Assembly (NCBI GenBank): GCA_916610825.1 | Contig: OU744450.1 | Coordinates: 24,946,850-25,010,849, forward strand | Direction: 5' to 3' | DNA from: Haliclystus octoradiatus | Taxonomy: Eukaryota > Cnidaria > Staurozoa > Stauromedusae > Haliclystidae | Length of the DNA: 64,000 nucleotides | Part shown: piece after piece, positions 21,301 to 31,858 of the stretch | Layout: the number at the start of each line of letters is the position of its first letter | Numbering within the stretch: position 1 is the first letter of the stretch | Position numbers and translations under genes: made by a program | Notes under the pieces: model-generated | Seen by the model: only the letters and a program-made list of their open reading frames with translations | The model's database searches: none | Told to the model about the DNA's origin: nothing

Positions 21301-24300
21301 ATACAACAACAATATCCATACATTACAGTGAACTCTACCGATGTATGACCTTTATACACAGGTTTCACTGTACCTGGTATATTTTCCTGTTAGTAAATAT
21401 TGTATTAAAGAGAATATTACCTGGTTGACAACGTCTTTCAGCTATAACGGTGATTGCTTTTCTTTGTCGACATGCCTTAGCATCAACTACACATTTATTG
21501 ATATATGTTATGGCATCACTACCACAAACCGGATTATATAATGCAGGACAATCAGAATTAAATTTACAAACACAGATTGGGGACTGTATCTGTTCAGAGT
21601 AAACACACTTTTCACCAACACCGCATTGATGAGATAAGCAAAGATCTACAAAAATGAAAATAAAAAAGATTAAAATGATTATTCAAGCAACAATTTTTCT
21701 TTGTTCGGGAAATTCGTTTCTTGCGAAAGTTTTTTAGAATAGTACTTTACATGATTTAATGTCTGCTTTCTTGTTTTTGAGCAGAAGAAAATGTCAAGCG
21801 GTTATATTGACAATGCCTATGTGAACTTATACATATCAAAACATTTGAATGTTGCACCGTCAATCAACAAGAGCTTTTTATTAACTTGATTTTCACAATG
21901 CAAGAAGAACAGCTACCAATAGAAAACTCTTCAAATTAAAAAAAAAAATCATGCTTGACTTTGTTTGGAATTGCTGATGCATCTTGGGCATTGGCCAGAG
22001 CACTAGGCCAGAGCTCTGCCCAATACTTCTTGATTTAATGTCATGTCAACAGAATCTTCATCATTACTACATTCACCGAGTAAGATTGGCACTCTGATCC
22101 CGGATCCGAAAATGTAAAATTAAAAAATAAACTCCAGCTTCGACTACGACTGCAAACAAAGCATTCACTCTAGTCCAGCTCCTGTTGAAATATGGATAAC
22201 TCTATCGGAGCCGGAGTTTGACTCTGGCTCCCGTAGACCTCTGCTGTGTATCTCCGACGGGGTCGTCCAACTCTCCTCTAGTGCTACACCGCCTGAGGGT
22301 GGATTGGAGTAGTCATTGTACGTGCTCCACTGCTTAACAATGTAAAACTATTTGAAAATGTATTATATATAGACATATCACTACCTGAACAATCTGGCGG
22401 CGGCGCAGACCAATTACCATTCTCCATACATGTTATGATACTGTAATTGCCTGATAATTCATAACCTTTTTGGCATGAATATTCGAATGAATCACCGATA
22501 AAATAAGAGCCTTTACGACTTCCAAAACGGGGTGCAGCTGCCTCGATATCATCACAATAGTCAACTAAAAATGAGAAACGACAAATCGAATTAGTACTCA
22601 AAGTTATTACGATATAGCACGCGTCAGACGATTTTAATTACTTGAAGTCTGATCAGTTGCGCTCATCTATAACGCAATAATATCGTGCCAAACTCTGAAC
22701 GGAGACAGCGTCTTATAATTGACTTTTTAATACAAATTTTTCACTTGTAGCTCAGTGGCAGAATGTCTTTGTGCAGAAGGTTGGGGCTCAACTTAATTCT
22801 TCATCGTTGGGTGTATACATGTTATGCATGTAAATGCGTTCATGTCCCCCAATAAGCAATGAGCCTTGTGCACGGGGTGCCCTTGATGAGAACTGTAGAT
22901 TTATGTTGAGGAAATAATAATAACAACGTAGGTTGAATTGATTTGTATAATAATATTAATTCCAAGTTGACATGTTGATAGTAGACTGTACATTAAGTTC
23001 TCATAGTTCTCATTTACTGTATTTATAGTGTTTAGTTAAATGCTAGAAGGTGCTATACCACGCATGGTCATTGTGAATCATGCAGGGAGTCATGTAGGTT
23101 CTCCTGTGTTCTAGAATGTTCTGGATGTTTCAGGAAGGTTTCTACACACTATCAGGTATCATGCAGCTGACTGAAAACAGAATAATATTACATTGTTAAT
23201 ATACTTACGAACACATTTCGGTTGTTTCTGTGACCATTTGTTGTTACCAAGACATATACTTTCATGTGAACCATATAACGTATATTGAAAATTGCATTCA
23301 AATTTTACTTTGGAACCATTCAAATATATTGGATTTGGTGTTGATATGTAGCCATATTCGATATCATTAGGTTTCATACATATCGATTGTAATGGCTTTG
23401 AATGTGTGGGGAAGACAACACAGCAAAATCCTAGAAATCAAAATCAAGAAATTTTTTATGTATCAAGAATTGATTTCCTTGAAACAACAATATTTGGCTG
23501 CTCCGTGAAGTAAGAATATTTGGATTGTGTAAGAATATAAATTGCTGTTTTCAAGACGAAATTTTCTTTCATCTCACAAATTTTTTAATCGAATATGATA
23601 AAGCTGCATTTGATTCGCTTCGCATTTAGCTCGCTCGTATGACGCAGAGGCGCGCTTAATGCATTAGGTTCGCTGTTAGCGCGCTTGGACTATGCGAACT
23701 TTATGATACATTGGCGAGTTCAACTGCGTTATACGGAGCGTGCTAACAGCTTCATGACGCACCTCTGACTGTGAACCTGGGTCTCAGTTTGAAAGGACGC
23801 GATTGGATTATACATTAGGTCTGTACGCAGGCTAATAATTTGGGAGAATTTGATTTGATTTATTCATCATACAAATGAAATACAGGGGATTATATTCACA
23901 AATATAGTTCCATTTACATATACATTACAACCTAATAATTGATACATGAAAATGGATTACGGTTGTATTATGGTTTATATAAACATTTTTTTCTGGTTGA
24001 CAACATCGTTAATGAGTTCAGGGGCAATGAGATTTCAAATCTCTTATATCTACACCCTCAAATTTCAGGAAAACTCGTAAAGTATAACTTTAAAATTACC
24101 CCTGTCGTCCGATATAGCTAAGCATACTGGCATGTGAAAACCGTTCATCAGTTCATGAACTCCAAATTTGCTAAATTTTTACAAAATTTCATTAGCAGGT
24201 CATGAAAAGTTCATGACGGGGTTCATGAATTATTTTGTGATGAATTCATAATAAGCTGTTCATGTACTCATGAACTCCCCAGAACACTTTTGAAGTAAGA

Positions 24301-25332
24301 GATAAAGGCAAAAATGCTATGTTATATTATCAAATATTACATAACAACATTATGAATCAAATACCATTTTCAAGTTTGACTTCGTATGTGGGACGAACTT
24401 TCTTATTTTCCTAATATCCCACTAACTATAATTCAAATTTGACTTTGAGCGTGGATTCCCGCGTGGATTAGATAAAGCGATCTATTAAATACGGAAAGCA
24501 TATTCACGGTCAGTAAAATCCCACTGAGATTGCCAATTTGGTCAAATGTCAAAAACCGTATAAAATACTTCGCTCTTTACATGTTTCACGTAACTTAGAT
24601 AATAATAATAACACAATGCGAATAATTAAAGTTTTATTTAAAAATCATTTTACTTGTTGGAAAAATGTTAGCTCAAATATTTATTATTATTTCTATCGAC
24701 GTCGACAAAGCCATTTAATATTTTGAAAGTCTTCTGGCGGGTCTTCTGGGTATGGCAACTTATGCATATCAAAAGTTTTTTTTCGTTTTTTTTGTAAGAG
24801 CTACCATGTATAGAAATAACTTACCTACGAGCTACATTCCATATTTTGTATGAGGAAATCAGAAAAATAAAATAATGTTCTTCTGACGGGTTTTCCAAGT
24901 ATCAAATTATGCTTATTATCGGATATGCTTTGAAAATGTCAAAATGTATGCATTTCAAAATAAATCAAGGCAATAATAATGTTGGTCCCTTTTGTATAAA
25001 ATCGTTCCAAATAATTTGCTACTGCATTTAGCGCTACATAATTAAACCGGGTAAGGCGCAAGAGTATTATAAGTTTCTATTAGAATTTAAAACTGATCAG
25101 AAATTATTATCGAATGATCCTGATATAGGACTTTTAATTTCTCGCATTCAAGAATTGCGGGAAAGTTAAAAAGATAAAGAAATATACAATACAGTGCTAT
25201 CATGTACCGTCTGAATTAAACCTAAAATATATAGTTTGTAGGGAGAGTCTATAAACTATGATTAAACATTAGCCTACCTTCTACATAGGATATGAATAAT
25301 ATACAAACTATTGATAATATTTTCACTTCCAT
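10191..25332 (-). CDS. Secreted CCP-CCP-follistatin/Kazal-Kunitz-Kunitz-NTR protein (WFIKKN-like), 8 exons
   Basis: Exons: 25278-25332, 23209-23430, 22385-22564, 21421-21645, 20585-20749, 19837-20007, 18680-18784, 10191-10477; 469 residues. All seven introns are phase 1. Exon 1 is a signal peptide (MEVKILSIVCILFISYVEG). Exons 2 and 3 are each one sushi/CCP module (four Cys, ...NKWSQKQPKC and ...NGNWSAPPPDC). Exon 4 is a follistatin EGF-like segment plus Kazal (CPALYNPVCGSDAITYINKC). Exons 5 and 6 are Kunitz domains (GPCRGN...CIMKTVGGC; GPCKRN...CLPFNYGGC). Exons 7-8 form an NTR domain (ICKPCSQRVSTFC, then MVAELI...CQCYMP...LLIGG). Kazal-Kunitz-Kunitz-NTR is the C-terminal order of WFIKKN/GASP proteins, which bind GDF8/GDF11 and inhibit proteases; WAP and Ig modules were not found. 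Ligand is inferred only. Intron 7 holds a 7.15-kb foldback element. Exon 7 is the least certain: its Cys spacing matches the neighbour's NTR exon exactly. Confidence 0.87.
11490..13727 (+). repeat. Left-arm tandem array of about 86-bp units
   Basis: Around 26 head-to-tail copies of a unit with landmarks GACGCATATTCAAATTATCA, CGGGTTTGATCTAAAACTTT, GGACGAATATTCAAATTAAT and AGGGTTTCGTATGGAATAAA. The two halves of the unit resemble each other (GACGCATATTCAAATTA versus GACGAATATTCAAATTA), so the unit is itself a diverged dimer. Copies differ by a few substitutions and 1-2 bp indels. One unit is deleted internally near 13470 and another near 11800. Confidence 0.95.
13692..14923 (-). pseudogene. Foldback-element ORF, resembles N-terminal part of a MULE-type transposase, DDE domain absent
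   Basis: Two exons join in phase 0: 14594-14923 (AAT|GTGAGT donor) and 13692-14135 (TTATCTAG acceptor), about 257 residues. Visible are a Cys/His-rich zone (CPYARGTLKCRGGRC, then VKCEGEFDHTDYRED), a basic stretch KVGRRHASGKRREQL, and a helical part ending THPFSFTIYNQDQIKMF. This order of a small zinc-binding-like region followed by a helical linker recalls the segment preceding the DDE core in invertebrate MULE transposases. That assignment is from memory of the family and is not proven. No catalytic DDE motif, SWIM finger or further exon is seen. The last twelve codons lie in the left terminal repeat, so the frame ends where the repeat begins. The frame is open upstream of ATG 14923 to about 14952, so the true start is unclear. 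Confidence 0.5.
15181..15412. repeat. AAT/AAC trinucleotide microsatellite inside the foldback core
   Basis: About 230 bp of interrupted AAT and AAC repeats on the plus strand. Long leucine-rich frames on the opposite strand are by-products of the repeat. Confidence 0.95.
15863..17990 (-). repeat. Right-arm tandem array, inverted relative to the left arm
   Basis: About 25 copies of the same 84-86-bp unit in opposite orientation. It includes a duplicated multi-unit block: the stretch around 16620-17000 is repeated almost exactly near 17160-17540, with the same short-unit variant CCCGTGATAATTTTAATATTCG. This shows arrays expand by blocks and that the arms do not match copy for copy. Confidence 0.95.
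18340..18494 (-). mobile_element. tRNA-derived SINE-like element
   Basis: Reading the minus strand from about 18492: TCCGGACTTGGTATAGTGGC (box A-like), then GGTTCAATCCC (Pol III box B), then GTCCGGA, which pairs perfectly with the first seven bases. The following body has GGCGTCAGGAAGGGCATTCGG, typical of SINE/LINE tails. The T-stem is not intact, so this is not a functional tRNA. It abuts the right target duplication of the foldback element. Confidence 0.6.
18889..18951 (+). repeat. tRNA-like relic (SINE head)
   Basis: GTTAGCTCAGAGATAGAGTG resembles box A and GGTTCGATTCC is a perfect box B, but the cloverleaf is too short and the acceptor stem does not pair fully. Likely a SINE head or tRNA pseudogene. 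Confidence 0.4.
19476..19757. mobile_element. hAT-like MITE (282 bp) with about 30-bp perfect TIRs
   Basis: Begins CAGAGCCATCTATTTACAAG and ends with the exact inverse; the inverted match runs to GAGTTGGGACAC. It is flanked by the 8-bp duplication GTTAGATG at 19468-19475 and 19758-19765. Near-perfect ends and duplication suggest a recent insertion. In intron 6 of the minus-strand secreted-protein gene. Confidence 0.9.
20873..20960 (+). repeat. Dispersed repeat piece (GGGGACGTACAACTTTTTTGG family)
   Basis: Shares CGGGGACGTRCMACTTTTTKGG...CCAGCTGAGAA with 8470-8545 and 55211-55290. The 55195-55520 copy is longest. Termini are not defined here; class unknown. In intron 4 of the minus-strand secreted-protein gene. 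Confidence 0.55.
22090..22270 (+). repeat. Dispersed repeat shared with 55550-55680
   Basis: CTCCAGCT...TCACTC..TCCAGCTCCT.TT.AAATATG and CGGAGTTTGA..CT.TCTCC are shared in the same order with 55550-55680. Unclassified; in intron 3 of the minus-strand secreted-protein gene. Confidence 0.5.
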
Positions 25333-25660
25333 ATCTGAAATCAATCTTTGTGAAATTATTTTCTTCCCAAAAAGCTAAATAAGCAGACGAGTATAATCGA
25401 AACCAGAAGTTATTTAAAATTCGACCAGGCAGCTGTACTATAATCTTTTTAGGGGAAAGATACAGTGGGTAATATATAAAAAAGCTTCCGGTATCATTTG
25501 AAGTACGCACTTCCGTTGAAATGACGGTTTTGACATTATGGATGGGTAAACTGAAAAAATGATAAAACCGCTCAGCATCAAATTTCCATCTTTTGCGTAG
25601 AATATTCTGAAGCTTAGCAACACATTTCAAACAGCAATCGTTTAATTAATCACCGGGAAA
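25333..25660. promoter_or_regulatory. 328-bp head-to-head intergenic region, probable bidirectional promoter
   Basis: It separates the start codons of two divergent secreted-protein genes with related modules. A TATATAAA at 25473-25480 suits plus-strand transcription starting near 25505. AT-rich stretches near 25400-25410 could serve the other direction. Start sites are not determinable from sequence alone. Confidence 0.6.
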
Positions 25661-28600
25661 ATGACTTCTATTAATCTATTTTCGTGTGTTATTTTATTGA
25701 CTTTTACCTGCTTTGTGCAAAGTAGAGGAATCTTGACTGCAGACAAAAGAACCACTCAGAGAGGTAAATATAGGGAACTTCAAAATATCATTGGCACTCG
25801 AAGTTTGATTTTCGAATGATTGCAATATATTGTTATTTTCTAATGATGAATACATATGGAAACAATTTTCTTGTATGCAAGCTATGCAGTAAAGGAAATA
25901 GTCTTTTATTTTAGATAGGCAGAACTTTTCATTCGATGTGATGATGTGATTTGAGGATGCCTTATCAGTATGCTTCCAGGTCTTCATGTCTTGCAAACTA
26001 TATGAAATTTGTTCTATTTTGGCGTTACGCAAATGCATACTCAAATTACATTCGTTTGTTTGGGAGATGACGAACAGTCTCATCATAGGTCTGATAAGTC
26101 GTGAAAATTAATACTTCTATTTTTACATACGATATTAAACAGATATCTTTCGATAAATAGTTTTAGGTTGCATTAAATAGAAGAGTTCTGAGCCCGGTTC
26201 TGAGAGTTTACAGTAAATCGAAGTAAGTGCAAGCTCCAATATTGAGAAATTAGAATATCTAAAACCACGAGCATTCGTAAAAAAGACAATTAACTGCTAT
26301 AATATGGCCTTACATATTGTTGATGCATACATTTGGAAATAACTAATTGTATTATACCTTCCTAATAATCCATGAATTCTGGACAATCTAGATTCTATAA
26401 ATACTGTATACGTAGATTTCCGTACCTGTATCAATTTTAGAAATTCCAGATGCACGACACGCCGTGATCGTATAGTGGTGAGTACATTGCGTTGTGGCCG
26501 CAATAACCCAGGTTCGAATCCTGGTCACGGCATAATTTTAATTATTATTCTAATTATTAATTTTAATATTTATTCCACAATTTCCGATAGAGAACACCAT
26601 AGTAAGCTAGGATTTTAAAGGAAAAGTTTACAAGTAAGTTTTGTTTTTATATTTCTAGGTAACAGATTTGTGAAATCGTGTCCTATAGAGGAGATGTTTC
26701 GACCTGAGAATGGTAATATGGCTGTCATAAATGGCAAAGTTGGAACAAATGCGGATTTTAACTGTCTAGATGGTTTTGTTTTGGTTGGTCAAGCAATTTC
26801 GACTTGTTTGCCAAATGGTAAATGGTCTTCAAAAACACCATGGTGCAGGCGTAAGTAGACAGACTATAATTATGTAAATGGCATTTTACAAGGCCCTAAA
26901 ATAGTTGTGTCCAAAAGTATTTTAGTCTTTTACGCAGAAGATGTAACCGGCGTAAAATGTAGCTGACTTATAGAAAATTTGGCCTATAGATTATCAAATC
27001 CTGGAATTTTTCGATAGTTTTCAACTAATTGTTGGCGTATTTTGGAGTGGTGTAAAATGTATTTTTGTGTGGCGTGAAATTGACATAAAGATCTAGCGTT
27101 CGAAGAACAAGGATTCCACTATTGAATTCAATGAATCAATATACATCATCAAAGAAAAATGGATTCTTAAACAGGTCCAGTTCAACCTGCTATAATGGTC
27201 ACCTCTTTATATAGGTCACCTGTTTATAGTGGCCACTTCAGAAATATGCCAGTTATGTGGTATTGCTTTATATTATCACCAATGAACGATGTAATGGAAC
27301 AATGTAAACAAGCTCTGAGCTTATACAGTATTGAAAACCAAAATAATTAAATAAATTATACACACACTGTCAGGCCATTAGTGGATTTCATGTATGTTAC
27401 GCCGGATGTATCCGGTGTAAAATGTAGCTGGCTTTTCGTCTTTCGAAAATTTGGCGTACAGATTGTCAAATCCTGAAATTTTTCTATAGTTATCAACTAA
27501 TTGTTGGTGTATTTTGGTGTGGCTTAAAATGTGTTTTTGTGTGGCGTGTAATTGACATAAATGTCTGGCGTTCGAATTACAAGGATTCCACAATGGCTGT
27601 CAGTGGACTGAGATTTTTGCATATGTTTTTAAGTAAACTCGAGTTTATCCCTTAGAGAACGCGAGAGAAATTCTGATATGGCTTATAAGTACAACAAATG
27701 TGCTTCATATCATCTGCTTAGACTTAATGTAATGTTATGTGAATATTTGACATGATTTAGTTATCATTAATTTTAAAACCTTGTTTCCTGTTTCCGAATT
27801 TACAAAAGCTAATTTATGACATCACTATGATAATAGCATATTTGCTTAATGATAATGTTTATATTGATTAATAAAAATTTAGAAAATACGAAAACAATTC
27901 AATATTTGCTTTACAAATTGTCTCTGTAGCCTATACCATTTCTAGGTCTAGGTTACCTTTGTAGTGCTCAGGTTTTCTTTTATTGAACTGCAATTCAGGT
28001 CAATGGGATGTATGTAAACTGCACCATGTAAACATTATCTTTTATCTCTTGTTTTCTTACTGATACAATTGTGCCTGTTGTATCAAAGAGCTCTGACTAG
28101 CGGTCATAGTAGCCCTTAGCACCTCTCCCTGTGATGTCAGCAGACACGGCTCATTATCATAATATAATAAAGAGAATCTACATTACTGTATATGGATTGT
28201 GTCGTTATTTAAACCTGCACAATTGTTTCTTTAATCGTTGTGTGTAGCCTATATTTCAATTTTGTTCTTATTACTAATGAGAAGGTCAAGAAAGACACGT
28301 TCTCTGTGTATATGTGTGTTTGTCAGAATGTGTCTTTCTTGACCTTCTCATTATTAATATTTACGCTCTGCTATTCACTAGCATTGAGCATTATACAATT
28401 GCCAATGATATTAACTTTTGAGAGATTTTATTTCTATTTTGTTCTTAGCTATTTGCGAGTATACGACATGCATGGAAGGAACAAAATGTCAATATGATTA
28501 TAAAGAGAAATCAGCAGTTTGTATTTGTAAATCATCTTTTGATTGTCCATTGGCTTATGAACCAGTTTGCGGTAATGACGGAAGAACATTTACAAGTAAT

Positions 28601-29891
28601 TGCACGCTTTCTGCATCGTCATGTCAACATGGTAGTAATGAAATTCAATTTGAAAGCAATGGAAAATGCTTGCAAGGTAAGCTGAAATAGTCTACGGTAT
28701 ATTTTTGATGGGGTGATATTGTTTCAACAAAGGGTAGATTATAACATTATAACATACCTTGAAGTATATATATCACCTTTTGGGCACAAGCATGAAAAAT
28801 GGCATTCACTTTTCAACTTTGAACCCACGTTGGTGAATTGTACGGTATGCCTTGAATTTACAAAGAAATCCATTGTAAAAATTCAAAAAGTCAGCACATA
28901 CAGAAATATTTCATCAACATTGCTGGGTTTTTATTATAGATCATTCTATGGATTGCCCTATGTGTCCACAAATGAAGACCTGTCCAGCATTTTATGCCAG
29001 CAAATTTGGTAAGTGTTAATTCATAATATAATGTTTAGTGTAAAACATATTTCTAAAATATGATGTTGTAATCAAGCGTAATTCTGCAATTTGATAGTTC
29101 ATGAAACGTTCATGAACAAGTTGAGCAATATTCATGTTGATGAACTCGTAACTTTTCTCACAGGGAAAGCCCTAACCACTACACTAGGCATAGCCCCGTC
29201 CCCCAGAAGAGATACCACATGCTGAAGTTCACAAGAAATGTAACATGCTTGTTATTAACAGACACGTTGTAAACACTGGAAGGGCAAATCTGTCATGTAG
29301 TATGTTGAGTTTGAGCTATATTGTCACTGCCGAGACCATTGATCAGCACTTATCATCACAGGGTCACAGTCTTTTCAAAATACACCAGAGAACCCACCGA
29401 TTATCAACGCTACTCTTAGAAAAGAGTCATTCCTTTGATAATAGAAAAGCAATACAAGCGCCTTCTGCAGGGCAATAGGCCTACCATCTGCATAATTACA
29501 TTATTTACAATTCGCAGACCTACAGCCTATATATCTTTTGCAGTAATATTCAAAACAAATATTATATCATTTTTATTATTTAGCGTTCATCGGTAAAATC
29601 ACAAGACGTTCAAAATCATCTGAATCATCTTTTGAAGATGTCCACATTTATGTCGATGAAGTTTTTAAAGGATATGCTTACATCAAAGCTCAACAAAGAA
29701 CAACAATGAAACTTAAATTAAGAGATAATCGTTGTGCGTGTGTCCCTGAAATCCCCAAAGGACGTGTTCTTGTCATGGGACAAACAATTATGAAAGCAGA
29801 AAGTGGACTTGAAGTACCTTTAATTGACGAACTAACAATTGTTGAAAAGTATTATTCGCCAAAACAAATGAGTTTATGTTGGTTATATTGA
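25661..29891 (+). CDS. Secreted CCP-follistatin/Kazal-NTR protein, complete five-exon gene
   Basis: Exons 25661-25763, 26659-26850, 28449-28676, 28940-29008 and 29584-29891 give 299 residues; all introns are phase 1. Exon 1 is a signal peptide (MTSINLFSCVILLTFTCFVQ, cleavage probably near QSRG). Exon 2 is one CCP module (SCPIEEMF...FNCLDGFVLVG...CLPNGKWSSKTPWC). Exon 3 is a follistatin EGF-like segment plus Kazal domain (CPLAYEPVCGNDGRTFTSNC). Exons 4-5 form a full NTR domain: CPMCPQMKTCPAFYASKF, AFIGKITRR, VHIYVDEVFKG, CACVPEIPKGRVLVMGQ. NTR domains occur in TIMPs, WFIKKN, netrins and complement C3-C5; with Kazal the closest family is WFIKKN. Compared with its divergent neighbour it lacks one CCP and both Kunitz domains. 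The start has a good context (GGAAAATGA). AATAAA lies at 30085-30090. Confidence 0.9.
26461..26532 (+). tRNA. tRNA-His (GUG)
   Basis: A complete cloverleaf: acceptor GCCGTGA/TCACGGC, D stem GTAT/GTAC, anticodon stem TTGCG/CGCAA with loop TTGTGGC (anticodon GTG), T stem CCAGG/CCTGG with TTCGAAT loop. It starts with the standard metazoan tRNA-His GCCGTGATCGTATAGTGGT and is followed by TTTT at 26536-26539 (Pol III terminator). It lies in intron 1 of the 25661-29891 gene, in the same orientation. Confidence 0.96.
26940..27125 (+). repeat. First copy of an intronic direct repeat
   Basis: Shares GTAAAATGTAGCTG.CTT, ATTGTCAAATCCTG.AATTTTTC, TCAACTAATTGTTGG.GTATTTTGG and GTGTGGCGTG.AATTGACATAAA with 27403-27595. 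The same direction and spacing suggest a segmental duplication or two insertions of one element. Confidence 0.75.
27183..27244. mobile_element. Fragment of the pogo/Tc1-like MITE
   Basis: CAGTTCAACCTGCTATAATGG...CACCTGTTTATAGTGGCCAC matches the left half of the family; the right end is missing. It lies between the two intronic direct repeats. Confidence 0.6.
27403..27595 (+). repeat. Second copy of the intronic direct repeat
   Basis: See 26940-27125; both lie in intron 2 of the CCP-Kazal-NTR gene. A weak open frame on the other strand is incidental. Confidence 0.75.
28270..28358. repeat. Perfect short hairpin (29-nt arms, 31-nt loop)
   Basis: ATTACTAATGAGAAGGTCAA GAAAGACAC at 28270-28298 pairs with 28330-28358 with one mismatch. 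It lies in intron 2 of the CCP-Kazal-NTR gene, 90 bp before exon 3. Could be a tiny MITE, a structured intron element or a microRNA-like precursor; nothing distinguishes these here. Confidence 0.8.
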
Positions 29892-30084
29892 AGATATATT
29901 TGTTAATGACTGACAAATATATATAATGGAATAGATATGTATGCAAAACAACTGGAGTGTTAAACTAGATATGAAACCTTTTTTTAAAATATGATTTTAT
30001 ATCAGTCAGTGTAATTGATTTTTTTAGCATCAAATGATTTTTGTTAAATACAAAACACAGGGAAAATCAAACAATATTTTGCAG

Positions 30085-30090
30085 GAATAA
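30085..30090 (+). terminator. Polyadenylation signal AATAAA
   Basis: Lies 194 nt after the stop codon of the CCP-Kazal-NTR gene; the first canonical hexamer downstream in a suitable position. Confidence 0.5.
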
Positions 30091-31025
30091 ATCTCAGGGA
30101 CCAATAATCCTTCCTCTGTTAAATGTAGTTCATGAATGATGAATAGCCATTGTGCAGTTTGTTTGATTAATTTCACGACGATCACAAACTCATATTTTTA
30201 CAAATGGGCAGGTTGTCACAAGTGTGAAATTCTCATTTCTACGAAGTGTTCTTGAATTATTTATGAAAAACAAGCAATTTTAATTTAATGGAGATTTCAT
30301 GAACTGTTCAAGAAGTTCTTAATTAAAATTCTTCTTCAAAGTTGCACTTTTGCACATATATAACTTTTAACTTTTTCCCTTGTCCTAGCATTGTCGTTAC
30401 TGCAACCCTTTTGTTAATTTCATGAGGTTCATGAACTCATATTTTTTGACATCGACAGGAGGTTGTCACAAGTGCGGGATCATGAGATTATCGTCCCAAG
30501 AAGGCCAGTACAAATTCTAATAATGTCTAATTATCGATGTTGTTTATCGATTTAAATTTTGTTAAATAAGGCGTCAAACAGTAGATAATTTTAGAACTAT
30601 GCTACGGAAGGCACATTTCAATACGTAATAAATACACTAAAACAATTCGAATAGTTGAGAATATAAAAATGAGAGAAGGGTCATCGATATGTCATCAATA
30701 AGCATTAAGCATGCTTTCTTAAATAACCATTCGAGAAGGGCACTGCCCCACTTTCCCATTAGGGCTCAATGAGATGTGGAATGCTGGGACAGCTGATCAG
30801 AGGCACATTTGGGGAACAATAACTGCTGCAGGCACAACTCTCAAGATTGCACAAGATTACAAAATTCTGCATTTGGAGAGACTATTGAAGATTTTTTGAA
30901 TTAGTACTGTTACGAATCTAAGCATGTTTCAATCGATGCTATCTCACAAGAATAATATCATTCCATTCGTCAGTAACATAACCTGAATAACTTGTAACAG
31001 CAAAACCATCGAAATGCCATGAAAG

Positions 31026-31858
31026 TGTTGTGAAAGTACCATGAGAATATAAAAAGGGGAAATCACAAATTTTCTAGGCCATGAAAAAGTATGAAAACCA
31101 TGAAAACATTCATATTCACTATATTAAAATGTGAAAATGTCACCACAAAAAATCACCTTTTTCATGGTGTGGGTGTGCGTAGTGGTAATATCAAAAACGT
31201 CAAGAGGTAGATCTATGCAGTATCTGTATTTTATATTAATCATCCATACTACCACTTCATTCCATGCAAATTACATTTCCAAGTCAGATATTTTCCTTTT
31301 TTTCTATTTAGTAATCCTTTTAATAGTCTTTATTTATAAAATGCATTTTTTTATCTTGACAATTAACAGCTTTTCCTTCAGTCTAAATTGATGTGACGTG
31401 TACATTTTCATACATTGTCTACTGAATATAATCAAAAGCATTCTGAAGTCAAAGTGTTCTGAAGTGATCAACATCTCGTCTGCCACCAGATACCATACTT
31501 TGCCTACATTAAATCAAGCAAAACATCTTATTTAATTTATTTAGTTTGAAAAAATTATAAAATCTGGGAGTCACTTCAAACTAGCCTGGGCGCAGACTAA
31601 AATCTCTTTTAAGGATTAGTAGGGTCTGCATAATGCCGAAAGAAAGCTTGCGCTGGGTTGAACTAGGGGAAAATATTAAATAAGGGGAGTGACAGAAACA
31701 TGAGAAAACCATTGTTTGCAGATGGTTTTCTACGTTTCTGGAGTTTTCATTGCATTTTCACATTTTAATATAGTGAATATGGATTGTTATTAATTTTATT
31801 TCATAGCCTAAAAATTTTGTAATTTCACTGTTTTACATTTTCATGGTGTTTCACAACA
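31026..31858. mobile_element. Inverted-repeat element (833 bp)
   Basis: The left arm 31026-31138 (TGTTGTGAAAGTACCATGAGAATA...TATTCACTATATTAAAATGTGAAAATG) pairs imperfectly with 31735-31858. No clear target duplication. The reading frame at 31131-31391 lies inside it and looks incidental. Confidence 0.6.

Noticed and set aside
22745-22800. tRNA-like GTAGCTCAGTGGCAGAATGT segment
   Set aside because: No complete cloverleaf; probably another SINE relic in intron 2 of the secreted-protein gene.
28713-29012. 99-codon plus-strand frame
   Set aside because: Different frame over intron 3 and NTR exon 28940-29008; the spliced frame carries the NTR cysteines.
31131-31391. 86-codon frame with hydrophobic stretches
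   Set aside because: Inside an inverted-repeat element; no splice or family support.
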